This document shows, piece after piece, positions 1 to 8,134 of a stretch of 64,000 bases of DNA (its first letter is position 1; each line of letters starts with the position of its first letter). The stretch covers positions 7,443,001-7,507,000 of the forward strand of contig NZ_CP025407.1 in the NCBI RefSeq assembly GCF_002847285.1. The letters run 5' to 3'. The translations under genes were made by a program, and so were the position numbers. The notes under the pieces are model-generated. The model saw only the letters and a program-made list of their open reading frames with translations. It had not been told where the DNA came from and did no database searches. This DNA is from Streptomyces sp. CMB-StM0423 (GTDB lineage: Bacteria; Actinomycetota; Actinomycetes; Streptomycetales; Streptomycetaceae).

Positions 1-31
1 CGAAGGCGAGCAGCGTGAGCGGGATCACCAT
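1..31 (-). CDS. N-terminal start of a probable M56-type metallopeptidase (cut by window edge)
   Basis: Only the first ten codons lie in the window. They read as a hydrophobic start, MVIPLTLLAF, beginning with ATG just downstream of the DUF5134 gene on the same strand. In Streptomyces I recall DUF5134 genes lying next to M56-family membrane metallopeptidases that start with a similar Met-hydrophobic stretch, and that is the whole basis for the name. No clear ribosome binding site is visible. The identity is inferred from context only. Confidence 0.35.
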   Translation of the reverse strand, partial: MVIPLTLLAF

Positions 32-103
32 GTGATCAGCGTACGGAGCCGGGGCGCCGGCCGGTACGTGTCCGCCCGTGAAGTGACGGACGACACCGGG
101 GAG

Positions 104-664
104 TCAGAGGGCGAGGAGCATGGCGACCATGCCCGCCCCCATGCAGACCCGGCACGCACCGGCCAGCTCGGGCCGCGCCGCCCACCCGCCGGCAGCCCCG
201 GCCCCGGCCGGCCCCCGCGGACCCCCTGCTCCCGCGGCGACCGGCCTCAGCCCCCCGTACAGCACATACAGCACGTAGTACGCCAGCAGCCCCGCGGTGA
301 CGGCCGGCAGCCCGGTGGTGGCGCCGTGGCCGCCGTGGCCGGCCGCGCCCATGGCCACCGCCATGTACACCATCGCCAGCGCGCCGATCGCGTGGTGCAG
401 ATGGTGCCCCGCGGCGCGCAGCGGCAGCACGGCCCGTACGAACGCGGCCCCGAAGACCACCGCGAACGCGCCCGCCGTCCACGCCGCGGGCCCCGGCAGC
501 CCCGCGGGCAGCGCCATCGCCGCCATCCCCAGACCCATGAGCGCGTCCCCCGCGGCGCCGCGCCGCTCCTCCGCGGCGACGGCCCGCATCCGTAGCAGAC
601 ACAGCCCGGCGACGCCCGCGCACAGCGCGGTCAGCAGCAGGCCGGCGAGCGGCGGTCCGTGCAT
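104..664 (-). CDS. DUF5134 family integral membrane protein
   Basis: This is a 186-residue membrane protein of unknown function. It starts with MHGPPLAG followed by a hydrophobic helix, then five or so further hydrophobic segments alternate with short Arg-rich or Gly-rich loops. Histidines cluster in two places, GHHLHH near residue 85 and HGGHG near residue 110, at helix ends. That is typical of DUF5134 and could suit metal binding, but this is not shown. It lies 72 bp upstream of the probable M56 peptidase start on the same strand, so the two could be co-transcribed. The family call rests on the start motif, length and histidine pattern. Confidence 0.7.
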   Translation of the reverse strand: MHGPPLAGLLLTALCAGVAGLCLLRMRAVAAEERRGAAGDALMGLGMAAMALPAGLPGPAAWTAGAFAVVFGAAFVRAVLPLRAAGHHLHHAIGALAMVYMAVAMGAAGHGGHGATTGLPAVTAGLLAYYVLYVLYGGLRPVAAGAGGPRGPAGAGAAGGWAARPELAGACRVCMGAGMVAMLLAL

Positions 665-831
665 CCGCGGGCCCCCTCGGACGACGACGGCGGCGGCCCC
701 GCGGCATGACGGCGGAGGCCGGCCGGTGCCGGCCCGGGGCGCAGGGCGCTTTGACGGAAGGCTGCCCGCACGACTGCGCCCGCACCCGAGCGCACAGGCG
801 CAAGGAGCGGGCGCAGGGGGCGCGCGGCGAC

Positions 832-1515
832 TCAGGCGGTGAAGCGCACCGAGTGCTTCATCCCGGGGAAGTCCGTCACGACGCCCTGCAGCCCCAGGCC
901 GCGGGCGAGCTTCAGCTCCTCGGGGGTGTTGACGGTCCAGGCGATGACCTTCAGCCCCGCGTCGTGCGCGCGGTCGGCCAGCTCCAGCGTCAGCCGGCGG
1001 ATGTTCAGCGACAGCATCACCGCGCCGACCTCGCGGGCGCGGTCGACCACCCCGAGCCCGTAGTGGCTGGCGACCAGCACCCGCGGCACCTCGGGCAGCA
1101 GTTGCCGCATCTCCGCCAGCGCCTCGTCGTGGAACGACAGCACCTCGACGCGGCCGACGAGGTCGTGCGCGGTCATGGCCCCGGCGAGGGCGTTCGCCGC
1201 GGCGACGTCCTTGATCTCGACCTGCAGCCGGCCCTTCACCGCCTCGACCACCTCGTCGAAGGTCGGGATGCGCTCGCCCTGGCCGGCGTCCAGCTCGCGC
1301 AGCTCGGCGAGGGTGAAGTCGGCGATGGGGCCCTCGCCGTCCGTCGTGCGGTCCACGTCGGGGTCGTGCATGACGACCAGGTGGCCGTCCTTGCTCAGAT
1401 GCACGTCGAGCTCGATGGCGTCCATGCCCTCGCGATCCGCGCGAACGAAGGAGCGGATCGTGTTCTCCGGCTCGACGCCCATCAACCCGCGGTGACCGAT
1501 GGTCAGAAATGACAC
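832..1515 (-). CDS. Glycerophosphodiester phosphodiesterase
   Basis: The enzyme hydrolyses glycerophosphodiesters (deacylated phospholipids) to sn-glycerol 3-phosphate and an alcohol. The 227-residue protein shows the GDPD TIM-barrel landmarks in order: GHRG at residues 7-10, PENT about ten residues on, the metal-binding ELDVHLSKDG segment, and VVMHD. These hold the catalytic His and the acidic Ca/Mg ligands. It has no signal peptide, so it is probably cytoplasmic. The start is GTG at 1515, preceded by a GGAGGG stretch. The length is close to that of the short bacterial UgpQ-like enzymes. It stands alone between DUF5134 and the divergent DUF6421 gene. Confidence 0.9.
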   Translation of the reverse strand: MSFLTIGHRGLMGVEPENTIRSFVRADREGMDAIELDVHLSKDGHLVVMHDPDVDRTTDGEGPIADFTLAELRELDAGQGERIPTFDEVVEAVKGRLQVEIKDVAAANALAGAMTAHDLVGRVEVLSFHDEALAEMRQLLPEVPRVLVASHYGLGVVDRAREVGAVMLSLNIRRLTLELADRAHDAGLKVIAWTVNTPEELKLARGLGLQGVVTDFPGMKHSVRFTA

Positions 1516-1851
1516 TGCGCTCTCGCCCTCCGTCGGCGGTCCGTCACAGACTGGCGCAAAGCCTAGGCCAATTCGGGGAGATCGACACCGGTCGTGCGCG
1601 GGTCCGCACGGCGGGTCGCTGCGGAGCCGCGGGCGGGGTCACCCGGACGTGGGAGGGCCGCTCCGTGGGGCGGCCCGGGTACCCGTAAGGCGTGAGGGAC
1701 GGGAAGGGTCAGGGGGGTAAACCATGGATCGCCGGAAGATTTACGTCCCGTACTCCCGGACTGCGCAAGGTTTCCCGGAGGCCCGCTTGAGAGAGGTCCT
1801 GGTGCAGAGATACGGTGGGGAAACAGGAAGTTCTTAACGTAGGAGTGGTCC
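1516..1851. other. 336-bp divergent intergenic region
   Basis: No convincing gene lies here. The region separates the glycerophosphodiesterase from the DUF6421 gene and is less GC-rich near its right end, where a good vegetative-type promoter sits. A 37-codon frame beginning with ATG at 1724, behind a run of six G and ending at 1837, also lies here. It overlaps that promoter, so it is probably not translated. Confidence 0.6.
1787..1816 (+). promoter_or_regulatory. Probable promoter of the DUF6421-SDR-aldolase run
   Basis: TTGAGA at 1787-1792 and TACGGT at 1811-1816 are separated by 18 bp, a good match to Streptomyces vegetative (HrdB-type) promoters. The predicted start near 1823 would give a leader of about 29 nt carrying GTAGGAG ahead of the ATG at 1852. 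Confidence 0.55.
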
Positions 1852-3261
1852 ATGACGGAAATTCTTGCTTCCGCAACCGCGGAAGATGACGTTCTGTCCG
1901 CCGCGGACGCCCCGCGCGTAGTCGAGCACCCCGCCTGGGTGCGGCTCAAGGCGGCCGTCGAGGAGATCCGCCCCTGGCAGGCCAAGGACGGTTCGATCGA
2001 CTTCGAGGCCGAGGGCGCACCGGCGCGTCCCGCCGCCGAGGACACGGTCGAGCGCGCCGCCGCCGCGGTACGGGAGCTGTCCCCGCTGGTGCCCCACGAC
2101 GCCGCCTACCACGACGCCGTCGTCGCCGACCTGCGCCGGTGGGCCGCCGACGGCTTCGGCGTGCCCGACTTCCTGGACTCGGTGCTCGCCTTCCGCCCCG
2201 CGGACCACCGCGCCGACGGGCTGCAGCACCTCGTCGTCTTCCCCATGTACACCCAGAACGGCAACCCTGACCGCAACGTCGAGGCCGTCGTCATCCGCGT
2301 CGTCTGGCCCGCCTGGCTCGCCGAGCTGGAGCGCACCCGCTACGACAACCCCATGTTCCTCGGCATCACCTTCGAGGACTTCACCGCCGGGTACGACACG
2401 AACTCCGCCGTGCTCTTCCCCGAGACCATCGCCATGCGCGAGGTCCCCCCGCGCTTCACCTGGGGCGCCATCTTCTGCGACCGCGAGGCCGCCCGCTTCC
2501 GCCGCGTCAGCACCGCCGCCATCGAGGCCACCGGGCTGGAGCTGCCCGAGGAGGCCCGCGGCCTGCTCACCGACCAGGAGCGCGCCCAGCAGACGTTCGT
2601 GCTGTGGGACATGGTCCACGACCGCACGCACAGCCACGGCGACCTGCCGTTCGACCCCTTCATGATCAAGCAGCGGCAGCCGTTCTGGATGTACGGCATA
2701 GAGGAGCTGCGCTGCGACCTCACCGCCTTCCACGAGGCCGGCAAGCTCGCCGCCGACGGCTTCCCGCAGGGCCGTGACGTGCAGTACACGGTCCTCATGG
2801 ACCGGCTGTTCCGCTTCCCCGTCACCGGCGAGCGCAACCGCAACTACGACGGCCTCGGCGGCCAGCTCCTCTTCGCGTACCTGCACAAGCACGACGCGCT
2901 GCGCTGGACCGACAACCGGCTGTCCGTCGACTGGGACCTGGCCCGCGAGGTCACGGGACGGCTGCGCAACGAGATCGAGACGCTGTACCGCGACGGCATC
3001 GACCGCCCGAAGCTGGTCCACTGGTTCAAGGCGTACGACCTGGTGTCCGCCTACCTGGCCCCGCACCCCGGCTCCACCTGGGCCAAGGGCCCCGACGCCC
3101 TCGACCTGGCCAAGCCGCCCCGGAAACTCGTGGACGACGTGCTGCCCGACGAGTTTCCCCTCAGCATGTTCTATGAGGCCCTTGCCAAGAAGCTGCGCAA
3201 GGTGATCGAGTCGACACGGGGCATCACGGCCGAGACCGCAGAACTGGCGGACGCCGCGTGA
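1852..3261 (+). CDS. DUF6421 family protein
   Basis: This is a 469-residue soluble protein of a family conserved in Streptomyces and of unknown function. It has no signal peptide, membrane segment or motif that I can tie to a known fold. An HDRTHSHGDLPFDPF-like stretch near residue 255 (MVHDRTHSHGD) carries a histidine cluster that could bind metal. GTAGGAG lies ahead of the ATG. The stop codon overlaps a possible GTG of the SDR gene and the next genes follow tightly, so it probably heads an operon with the SDR and the threonine aldolase. The family name comes from recognition of the N-terminal and central sequence. Confidence 0.75.
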   Translation: MTEILASATAEDDVLSAADAPRVVEHPAWVRLKAAVEEIRPWQAKDGSIDFEAEGAPARPAAEDTVERAAAAVRELSPLVPHDAAYHDAVVADLRRWAADGFGVPDFLDSVLAFRPADHRADGLQHLVVFPMYTQNGNPDRNVEAVVIRVVWPAWLAELERTRYDNPMFLGITFEDFTAGYDTNSAVLFPETIAMREVPPRFTWGAIFCDREAARFRRVSTAAIEATGLELPEEARGLLTDQERAQQTFVLWDMVHDRTHSHGDLPFDPFMIKQRQPFWMYGIEELRCDLTAFHEAGKLAADGFPQGRDVQYTVLMDRLFRFPVTGERNRNYDGLGGQLLFAYLHKHDALRWTDNRLSVDWDLAREVTGRLRNEIETLYRDGIDRPKLVHWFKAYDLVSAYLAPHPGSTWAKGPDALDLAKPPRKLVDDVLPDEFPLSMFYEALAKKLRKVIESTRGITAETAELADAA

Positions 3262-3302
3262 CGGACCCCGCGGTCGGCAGGGCAGCGGAGGAGGAGATCG
3301 TC

Positions 3303-4088
3303 ATGAGCCCCGGGGCAAACGGCAGTAACGGAAACAGCGGGCCGCTGACCGGCGCAGTCGTGGCCGTGGCGGGAGCGGGCGGGCCCGCGGGCCGGGCAGC
3401 GCTGTGCCGGCTCGCCAAGGCCGGCGCCGTCCTCGTCGGGTGCGACGCGGACGCCGAGCGGCTGGCCGAGTCCGTCAACGCGGCACGGGCCGCGGGCGGC
3501 GGTGCGGCGCAGGTCACCGGCGACACGGTCGACCTGCTCGACCCGCACGCCGCCCATGCCTGGGCGGAGCGCATCGAGAAGGACTACGGCCGCGTCGACG
3601 GCCTGGTCCACCTCGTCGGCGGCTGGCGCGGCTCGCGCTCCTTCGCCACCACCGACCTGGCCGACTGGACCGTGCTGCACGACCTGCTCCTGCGCACCGT
3701 GCAGCACACGTCCCTCGCCTTCGACGAGCCGCTGCGCCGCAGCGACCGCGGCCGCTACGTCCTCGTCAGCGCCGCCGGCGCCAGCCAGCCCACCGCGGGC
3801 AACGCCGCGTACGCCGCCGCCAAGGCCGGCGCCGAGGCGTGGACGCTGGCCATGGCCGACGGCTTCCGCAAGGCCGGGGAGGCCGAGGGGCTGGACGGGC
3901 CCGCAGGCGCGGCCGTCATCCTGGTGGTCAAGGCGCTGGTGAACGACGCGATGCGAAAAGCCAAGCCGAACGCCAGGTTCGCCGGCTTCACCGACGTGGA
4001 CGACCTTGCCGACAACATCGCGGAGGTCTGGGACCGGCCCGCGCAAGAACTGAACGGGACCCGCCTGTGGCTCACCGCACGGCCATGA
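3303..4088 (+). CDS. SDR family oxidoreductase
   Basis: This is a short-chain dehydrogenase/reductase of about 261 residues, substrate unknown. Near the N terminus the Rossmann glycine motif reads AGAGGPAGRA, a loosened form of TGxxxGxG. The catalytic Tyr-x-x-x-Lys appears as YAAAK in AAYAAAKAG, after a serine-containing LVSAAGAS strand. I chose ATG at 3303 because GGAGGAGGAG at 3287-3296 sits six bases upstream. A GTG at 3258 overlapping the previous stop is the alternative and would add 15 residues. The 3' end overlaps the threonine aldolase start by ATGA, which suggests translational coupling. Confidence 0.85.
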   Translation: MSPGANGSNGNSGPLTGAVVAVAGAGGPAGRAALCRLAKAGAVLVGCDADAERLAESVNAARAAGGGAAQVTGDTVDLLDPHAAHAWAERIEKDYGRVDGLVHLVGGWRGSRSFATTDLADWTVLHDLLLRTVQHTSLAFDEPLRRSDRGRYVLVSAAGASQPTAGNAAYAAAKAGAEAWTLAMADGFRKAGEAEGLDGPAGAAVILVVKALVNDAMRKAKPNARFAGFTDVDDLADNIAEVWDRPAQELNGTRLWLTARP

Positions 4089-5185
4089 CCACGACGACCA
4101 CGGGAGCCGCGGGACAGGCTCCGCGCACCGACGCCAAGCGCCGCCACGACCCGGCGGCGCGCGGCTTCGCCAGCGACAACTACGCCGGCGCGCACCCGGA
4201 GGTCCTCGCCGCGCTCGCCCTCGCGAACGGCGGCCACCAGGTCAGCTACGGCGAGGACGACTACACCGCACACCTGCAGCACGTCTTCCGCGGCCACTTC
4301 GGCATGGACGCCGACGTCTACCCGGTCTTCAACGGCACCGGCGCCAACGTCGTCGCGCTCCAGGCCGTCACCGACCGCTGGGGCGCGGTGATCTGCGCGG
4401 ACACCGCGCACATCCACATCGACGAGTGCGGTGCCCCCGAGCGCGTCGGCGGGCTGAAGCTGCTGACCGTACCGACGCCGGACGGCAAGCTCACCCCCGA
4501 GCTGATCGACCGCGAGGCGCGCGGCTGGGACGACGAGCACCGCGCCATGCCGCAGGTCGTCTCGATCACCCAGGCCACCGAGTACGGCACGGTCTACACC
4601 CCGGACGAGATCCGCGCCATCTGCGACCACGCGCACCGCCGCGGCATGCGCGTCCACCTGGACGGCGCCCGGATAGCCAACGCGGCGGCGAGCCTGGACA
4701 TGCCGATGCGCGCGTTCACCAACGTCGCCGGCGTCGACATCCTTTCCTTCGGCGGCACGAAGAACGGCATGCTCCTCGGCGAGGCCGTCGTCGTGCTCGA
4801 CCCCGGTGCCGTACGCGCGATGAAGCACCTGCGCAAGCTCTCGATGCAGCTCGCCTCCAAGATGCGCTTCGTCTCGGCCCAGTTCGAGGCACTGCTCGCC
4901 AAGGACCTGTGGCTGCGCAACGCCCGCCACGCCAACGCGATGGCCGCCCGCCTCGCCGACGGCGTACGCGGCATCGACGGCGTCGAGGTGCTGCACGCCG
5001 TGCAGGCCAACGGCGTCTTCGCCCGGCTGCCGCACGACGTGTCGCTGGCGCTGCAGAAGGATTTCCGCTTCTACTTCTGGGACGAGGCGGACGGCGTGGT
5101 GCGCTGGATGTGCTCCTTCGACACCACGGAGGAGGACGTCGACACCTTCGTCGCCGCGATCGCGGAGGAAATGCGGAGGACGTAA
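4085..5185 (+). CDS. Low-specificity L-threonine aldolase family PLP enzyme
   Basis: This is a fold-type I PLP enzyme of 366 residues, probably splitting beta-hydroxy amino acids such as threonine into glycine and an aldehyde. Visible family marks are NGTGANV (cofactor phosphate region), DTAHIHIDECGAPE, HLDGARIANAA with the Asp that contacts the PLP ring nitrogen, and SFGGTKNGM with the Schiff-base Lys at residue 226. The length fits bacterial beta-eliminating lyase/threonine aldolase proteins. The ATG overlaps the SDR stop by four bases. Co-expression with an SDR might mean that the aldehyde or amino acid product is redox-processed, but that is inference. Confidence 0.9.
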   Translation: MTTTTTGAAGQAPRTDAKRRHDPAARGFASDNYAGAHPEVLAALALANGGHQVSYGEDDYTAHLQHVFRGHFGMDADVYPVFNGTGANVVALQAVTDRWGAVICADTAHIHIDECGAPERVGGLKLLTVPTPDGKLTPELIDREARGWDDEHRAMPQVVSITQATEYGTVYTPDEIRAICDHAHRRGMRVHLDGARIANAAASLDMPMRAFTNVAGVDILSFGGTKNGMLLGEAVVVLDPGAVRAMKHLRKLSMQLASKMRFVSAQFEALLAKDLWLRNARHANAMAARLADGVRGIDGVEVLHAVQANGVFARLPHDVSLALQKDFRFYFWDEADGVVRWMCSFDTTEEDVDTFVAAIAEEMRRT

Positions 5186-5212
5186 CCGCCGCATGCCTAT
5201 ACGCTCCTCCGC

Positions 5213-5788
5213 ATGGAACTCCAGCAGGAGCGGCCCGACCTGTCCGCGTACCTCGCCGCCGACGCGGTCGTCGACCACGAGCACCCGCTCGTGGCCGGGA
5301 CCGCGTACCGGCTGCGCGAGGTCGCGGAGGCGCCGGAGGCGTACGCCAAGGGGGCCTACGAGTTCATACGGGACACGATCCCGCACTCCAACGACGCCGG
5401 GGACCTCCGCGTCACCTGCCGCGCCTCGGACGTGCTGAAGGCCCGCACGGGCATCTGCTACGCCAAGGCCCACGCCCTCGTCGCCCTGCTGCGCGCCCAG
5501 GGCATACCGGCCGGCTTCTGCTACCAGCACCTCGGTGTGCTGCACGGCCTGGTCGCGCTGCGGCTGCCCGGGCGCGACTGGATCCGCCAGGACCCGCGCG
5601 GCAACAAGCCGGGCGTGGACGCGCAGTTCCGCCTGGACCGCGAGCAACTGGCCTTCGCCCCCGACCCGTCCGCGGGCGAGCACGACGACCTGCTGGTCCG
5701 CGCGACGCCCCACCCGGCTACCCTCGAAGCGCTCCACGCGGCCACCGACCGCCGCCACCTGGACCGCATCCTCCCCGTCACCCTGTAA
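5213..5788 (+). CDS. Transglutaminase-like cysteine protease-fold protein
   Basis: This 191-residue cytoplasmic protein has the transglutaminase-core triad in order: Cys in TGICYAKAHAL (about residue 83), His in VLHGLVAL, and Asp in IRQDPRG. Bacterial members of this short family are mostly peptidases or amidases of unknown substrate, not cross-linking enzymes. There is no signal peptide. The gene starts 27 bp after the aldolase stop and is followed 46 bp later by the B3/B4 gene, so all five genes from 1852 may form one transcript. The substrate is unknown. Confidence 0.8.
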   Translation: MELQQERPDLSAYLAADAVVDHEHPLVAGTAYRLREVAEAPEAYAKGAYEFIRDTIPHSNDAGDLRVTCRASDVLKARTGICYAKAHALVALLRAQGIPAGFCYQHLGVLHGLVALRLPGRDWIRQDPRGNKPGVDAQFRLDREQLAFAPDPSAGEHDDLLVRATPHPATLEALHAATDRRHLDRILPVTL

Positions 5789-5834
5789 CCCCGCGCCCGG
5801 CACCCACGCCCGCCCCGACCCGCAGAAGGACCGC

Positions 5835-6503
5835 ATGACGCTCCGCACCCACGTCGCCGACGACGTGCGCGCCCTCGCCCCCGGCTTCGCCCACGTCGCC
5901 GTCGTCGCCCGCGGCCTCGTCGGCGGCCCCAGCGACGCCGCCGGCGCCGCCCTCCTCGACGACGCCGCCCGCCGCCTCGCCGCGCGCCTCGGCGACACCC
6001 CGCCGCAGCAGGACCCGCACATGCAGGCGTGGCGGGCCGCGTACGCCGCCTTCGGCGCCAAGCCGTCCAAGTTCCGCAACTCCGCCGAGGCGCTCGCCCG
6101 CCGCGCCCTCGCCGACGCCGGGCTGCCGCGCATCAACCGGCTGGTCGACATCTACAACGCCGTCAGCGCCGCCCACCTCGTCCCCGTAGGCGGCGAGGAC
6201 ACCGATCACATCGACGGCGACATGCACCTCATCCGCGCCACCGGCGAGGAGCGCTTCGACGAGGAGCACCCCGACCCCGGCGAGGTCGTCTGGCGCGACG
6301 GCACGGGCGTCACCTGCCGCCGCTGGAACTGGCGCCAGGGCGTGCGCACCCGGCTCACCGAGGACTCCACGAACGCGCTGTTCCTGCTGGAGCGGCAGGA
6401 GCCGATGACGTACGAGGAGCTGACCGCCGCGGCCGAGGAGCTGGCCGAGGCGCTGCAGAAGAGTTCGCCCGGCGCCGGGATCGAGATCCGCGACCCGGCC
6501 TGA
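5835..6503 (+). CDS. B3/B4 domain (PheRS beta-like editing domain) protein
   Basis: This is a free-standing 222-residue protein related to the B3/B4 tRNA-binding and editing module of phenylalanyl-tRNA synthetase beta. Marks are the AAFGAKPSKFRNSAEAL stretch, the LPRINRLVDIYNAVSA segment, the strand around HIDGDMHLIRATGEE, and WNWRQGVRTRLTEDS near the C terminus. Free-standing homologues are widespread in bacteria. Suggested roles include hydrolysis of mischarged aminoacyl-tRNA, but none is proven for this form. ATG at 5835 was chosen because it gives the family-like MTLRTHV start. It lies 46 bp after the transglutaminase-like gene. Confidence 0.85.
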   Translation: MTLRTHVADDVRALAPGFAHVAVVARGLVGGPSDAAGAALLDDAARRLAARLGDTPPQQDPHMQAWRAAYAAFGAKPSKFRNSAEALARRALADAGLPRINRLVDIYNAVSAAHLVPVGGEDTDHIDGDMHLIRATGEERFDEEHPDPGEVVWRDGTGVTCRRWNWRQGVRTRLTEDSTNALFLLERQEPMTYEELTAAAEELAEALQKSSPGAGIEIRDPA

Positions 6504-6650
6504 GGCCCGTCGCCCACCCCGAACCTCACCCTCGACCTGACGTCGAGATCGAGGATGAGGGTACGGCCGGTCGATGCAGGTCCGGCGGTACGCCCCGGAC
6601 CCCGCCGCGCAGCCCTCAGCCCTCGCCGCGGAGCCTCCAGCCGCCGTCGC

Positions 6651-7388
6651 TCAGACCCCCGGCACCGGCGCGCTGCCGCCCAGGTGCGCCGGCTGCCACC
6701 AGTCGTCCCCCGGCCCCCGCGGGCGGTCCGGGTACGCGTGCTGTGCCGCCTCCAGCAGCTCCTGGATCCGGCCCTTGAGCCGCTCCGTCAGCTTCTCCGC
6801 GTCCTCGTGCGCCTCCCCGGCCGGCGCGTCCGCCACCCCGTCCCCGGTCGGCACCGGCGCGCCCAGGCGCATCGTGACGGGCAGGTGGTTCCGCCCGAAG
6901 TCGCGCGTCCGGCCCTTGGTCCAGATCCGCTGCGTCCCCCACACCGCCATCGGCAGCAGCGGCACCCCCGCCTGCTGCGCGAGCCGCGCGGCGCCCGACT
7001 TGAACGACTTCAGCGTGAACGACTGCGAGATCGTCGCCTCCGGGAAGACCCCGACGACCTCGCCGGAGCGCAGCGCCCGCAGCGCGTGCGCGAACGCCTG
7101 CCCGCCCTGCGCGCGGTCGACCGGGATGTGCTTCATCGCGCGCAGCAGCGGGCCTGAGACGCGGTGACGGAAGACCGACTCCTTGGTCATGAAGCGCACG
7201 AAGCGCTTCGCCGGCCGGGCCGCGTAGCCGCAGAAGACGAAGTCCAGATAACTGATGTGGTTGCTGACCAGGACGGCGCCGCCGCGGCGCGGCACGTGCT
7301 CCTGGCCCTTCAGGTCGATCCGCAGGTCCATCGCCTTGAAGGCGGTTCTGCAGATGCCGACGACGGGCGGGTAGACGAGGTCTGCCAT
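6651..7388 (-). CDS. Lysophospholipid acyltransferase (PlsC-like)
   Basis: This is a 245-residue acyltransferase of the PlsC/LPLAT family, probably transferring an acyl group to lysophosphatidic acid or a related lysolipid at the membrane. The HX4D catalytic box is NHISYLD near residue 41. The substrate-binding FPEATISQSF block is near residue 112, followed by VPLLPMAVWGTQRIW. There is no strong membrane-spanning segment, so it is likely peripheral. It is convergent with the B3/B4 gene and diverges from the thioredoxin-like gene. Confidence 0.9.
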   Translation of the reverse strand: MADLVYPPVVGICRTAFKAMDLRIDLKGQEHVPRRGGAVLVSNHISYLDFVFCGYAARPAKRFVRFMTKESVFRHRVSGPLLRAMKHIPVDRAQGGQAFAHALRALRSGEVVGVFPEATISQSFTLKSFKSGAARLAQQAGVPLLPMAVWGTQRIWTKGRTRDFGRNHLPVTMRLGAPVPTGDGVADAPAGEAHEDAEKLTERLKGRIQELLEAAQHAYPDRPRGPGDDWWQPAHLGGSAPVPGV

Positions 7389-7562
7389 GCCGGGCTGGTC
7401 CCTTCTCCGGCCCGGAGGGTCAGGAGCTCCCGGCGGAAGTTACGCGTGCGTAGGTACGGACTCCCCGATCGTGCACGACGTGTGCGCCCCGCGCCAGACC
7501 CACCTCTTCGGCGTGACGGGATCTTGTCATTGACCCCGCGGCGGTGCTGCATGCTGGAATGC

Positions 7563-7997
7563 ATGGCGGACGGCACGACGGAACGGGCGGCGACGGAACG
7601 GGCAGCGGCCGAGCGGCCGGTGGAGCAGCCGGTGCAGCGGCTGACCGCGGCGGACCTCGACGTGCGAGGGCTGGGGGAGCGGGCCACGCTCGTGCAGTTC
7701 TCCAGCGCTTTCTGCCGCCCCTGCGCGGCCACGCAGCGCGTCCTCGCGGACGTGGCGGGCATGGTCGCGGGCGTGGCGTACGTGGACGTGGACGCCGAGA
7801 GCCACCTCGGGCTCGTCCGCAGGCTGGAGGTGACGCGGACGCCGACCGTACTCGTGCTGGACGCGGACGGCCGGGTCGTGCGCCGTGCCGCGGGCCTGCC
7901 GCGCAAGGCCGACGTCATCGCCGCGCTGGGAGCGGCGATGACGGAGGAGCCCGGGCGGTCGGAACGGGTAGGAAATATCACAGCCGGACGACCTTGA
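7563..7997 (+). CDS. Thioredoxin-family protein
   Basis: This is a small thioredoxin-fold protein of about 144 residues with an active site CRPC at residues 51-54, inside LVQFSSAFCRPCAAT. The cis-Pro lies in TRTPTVLVLD. The dipeptide between the cysteines is Arg-Pro, not the Gly-Pro of classical thioredoxin, so the redox partner may differ. An N-terminal stretch of about 30 residues rich in Ala, Glu and Thr precedes the domain. ATG at 7563 was chosen; another in-frame ATG at 7551 would add four residues. There is no signal peptide, so it is cytoplasmic. The gene stands alone ahead of etfBA. Confidence 0.8.
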   Translation: MADGTTERAATERAAAERPVEQPVQRLTAADLDVRGLGERATLVQFSSAFCRPCAATQRVLADVAGMVAGVAYVDVDAESHLGLVRRLEVTRTPTVLVLDADGRVVRRAAGLPRKADVIAALGAAMTEEPGRSERVGNITAGRP

Positions 7998-8018
7998 GCG
8001 GTGGGCGCCCGCGCGGGT

Positions 8019-8032
8019 TTACTGGCGAGTAA
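8019..8032. promoter_or_regulatory. Perfect 14-bp palindrome upstream of etfBA
   Basis: TTACTGGCGAGTAA is a perfect inverted repeat (TTACT-GGCG-AGTAA), with flanking T and A residues extending the AT-rich ends. It sits 103 bp ahead of the etfB start and resembles TetR-type operators linked to fatty-acid oxidation genes in actinobacteria. That link is recalled and is not shown here. Confidence 0.55.
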
Positions 8033-8134
8033 TAAACTGGACGGCGACCACCGGATCCGCCCGGTGGCAGCCGTCGATGGCGCCTATGCTGCCAGCACGG
8101 CAGTGTCTCGATACGAAGCGGTGGGAGAGCCGGC

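Noticed and set aside
3755..6151. A 798-codon minus-strand open frame opposite the aldolase region
   Set aside because: It is the antisense shadow of five well-supported plus-strand genes.
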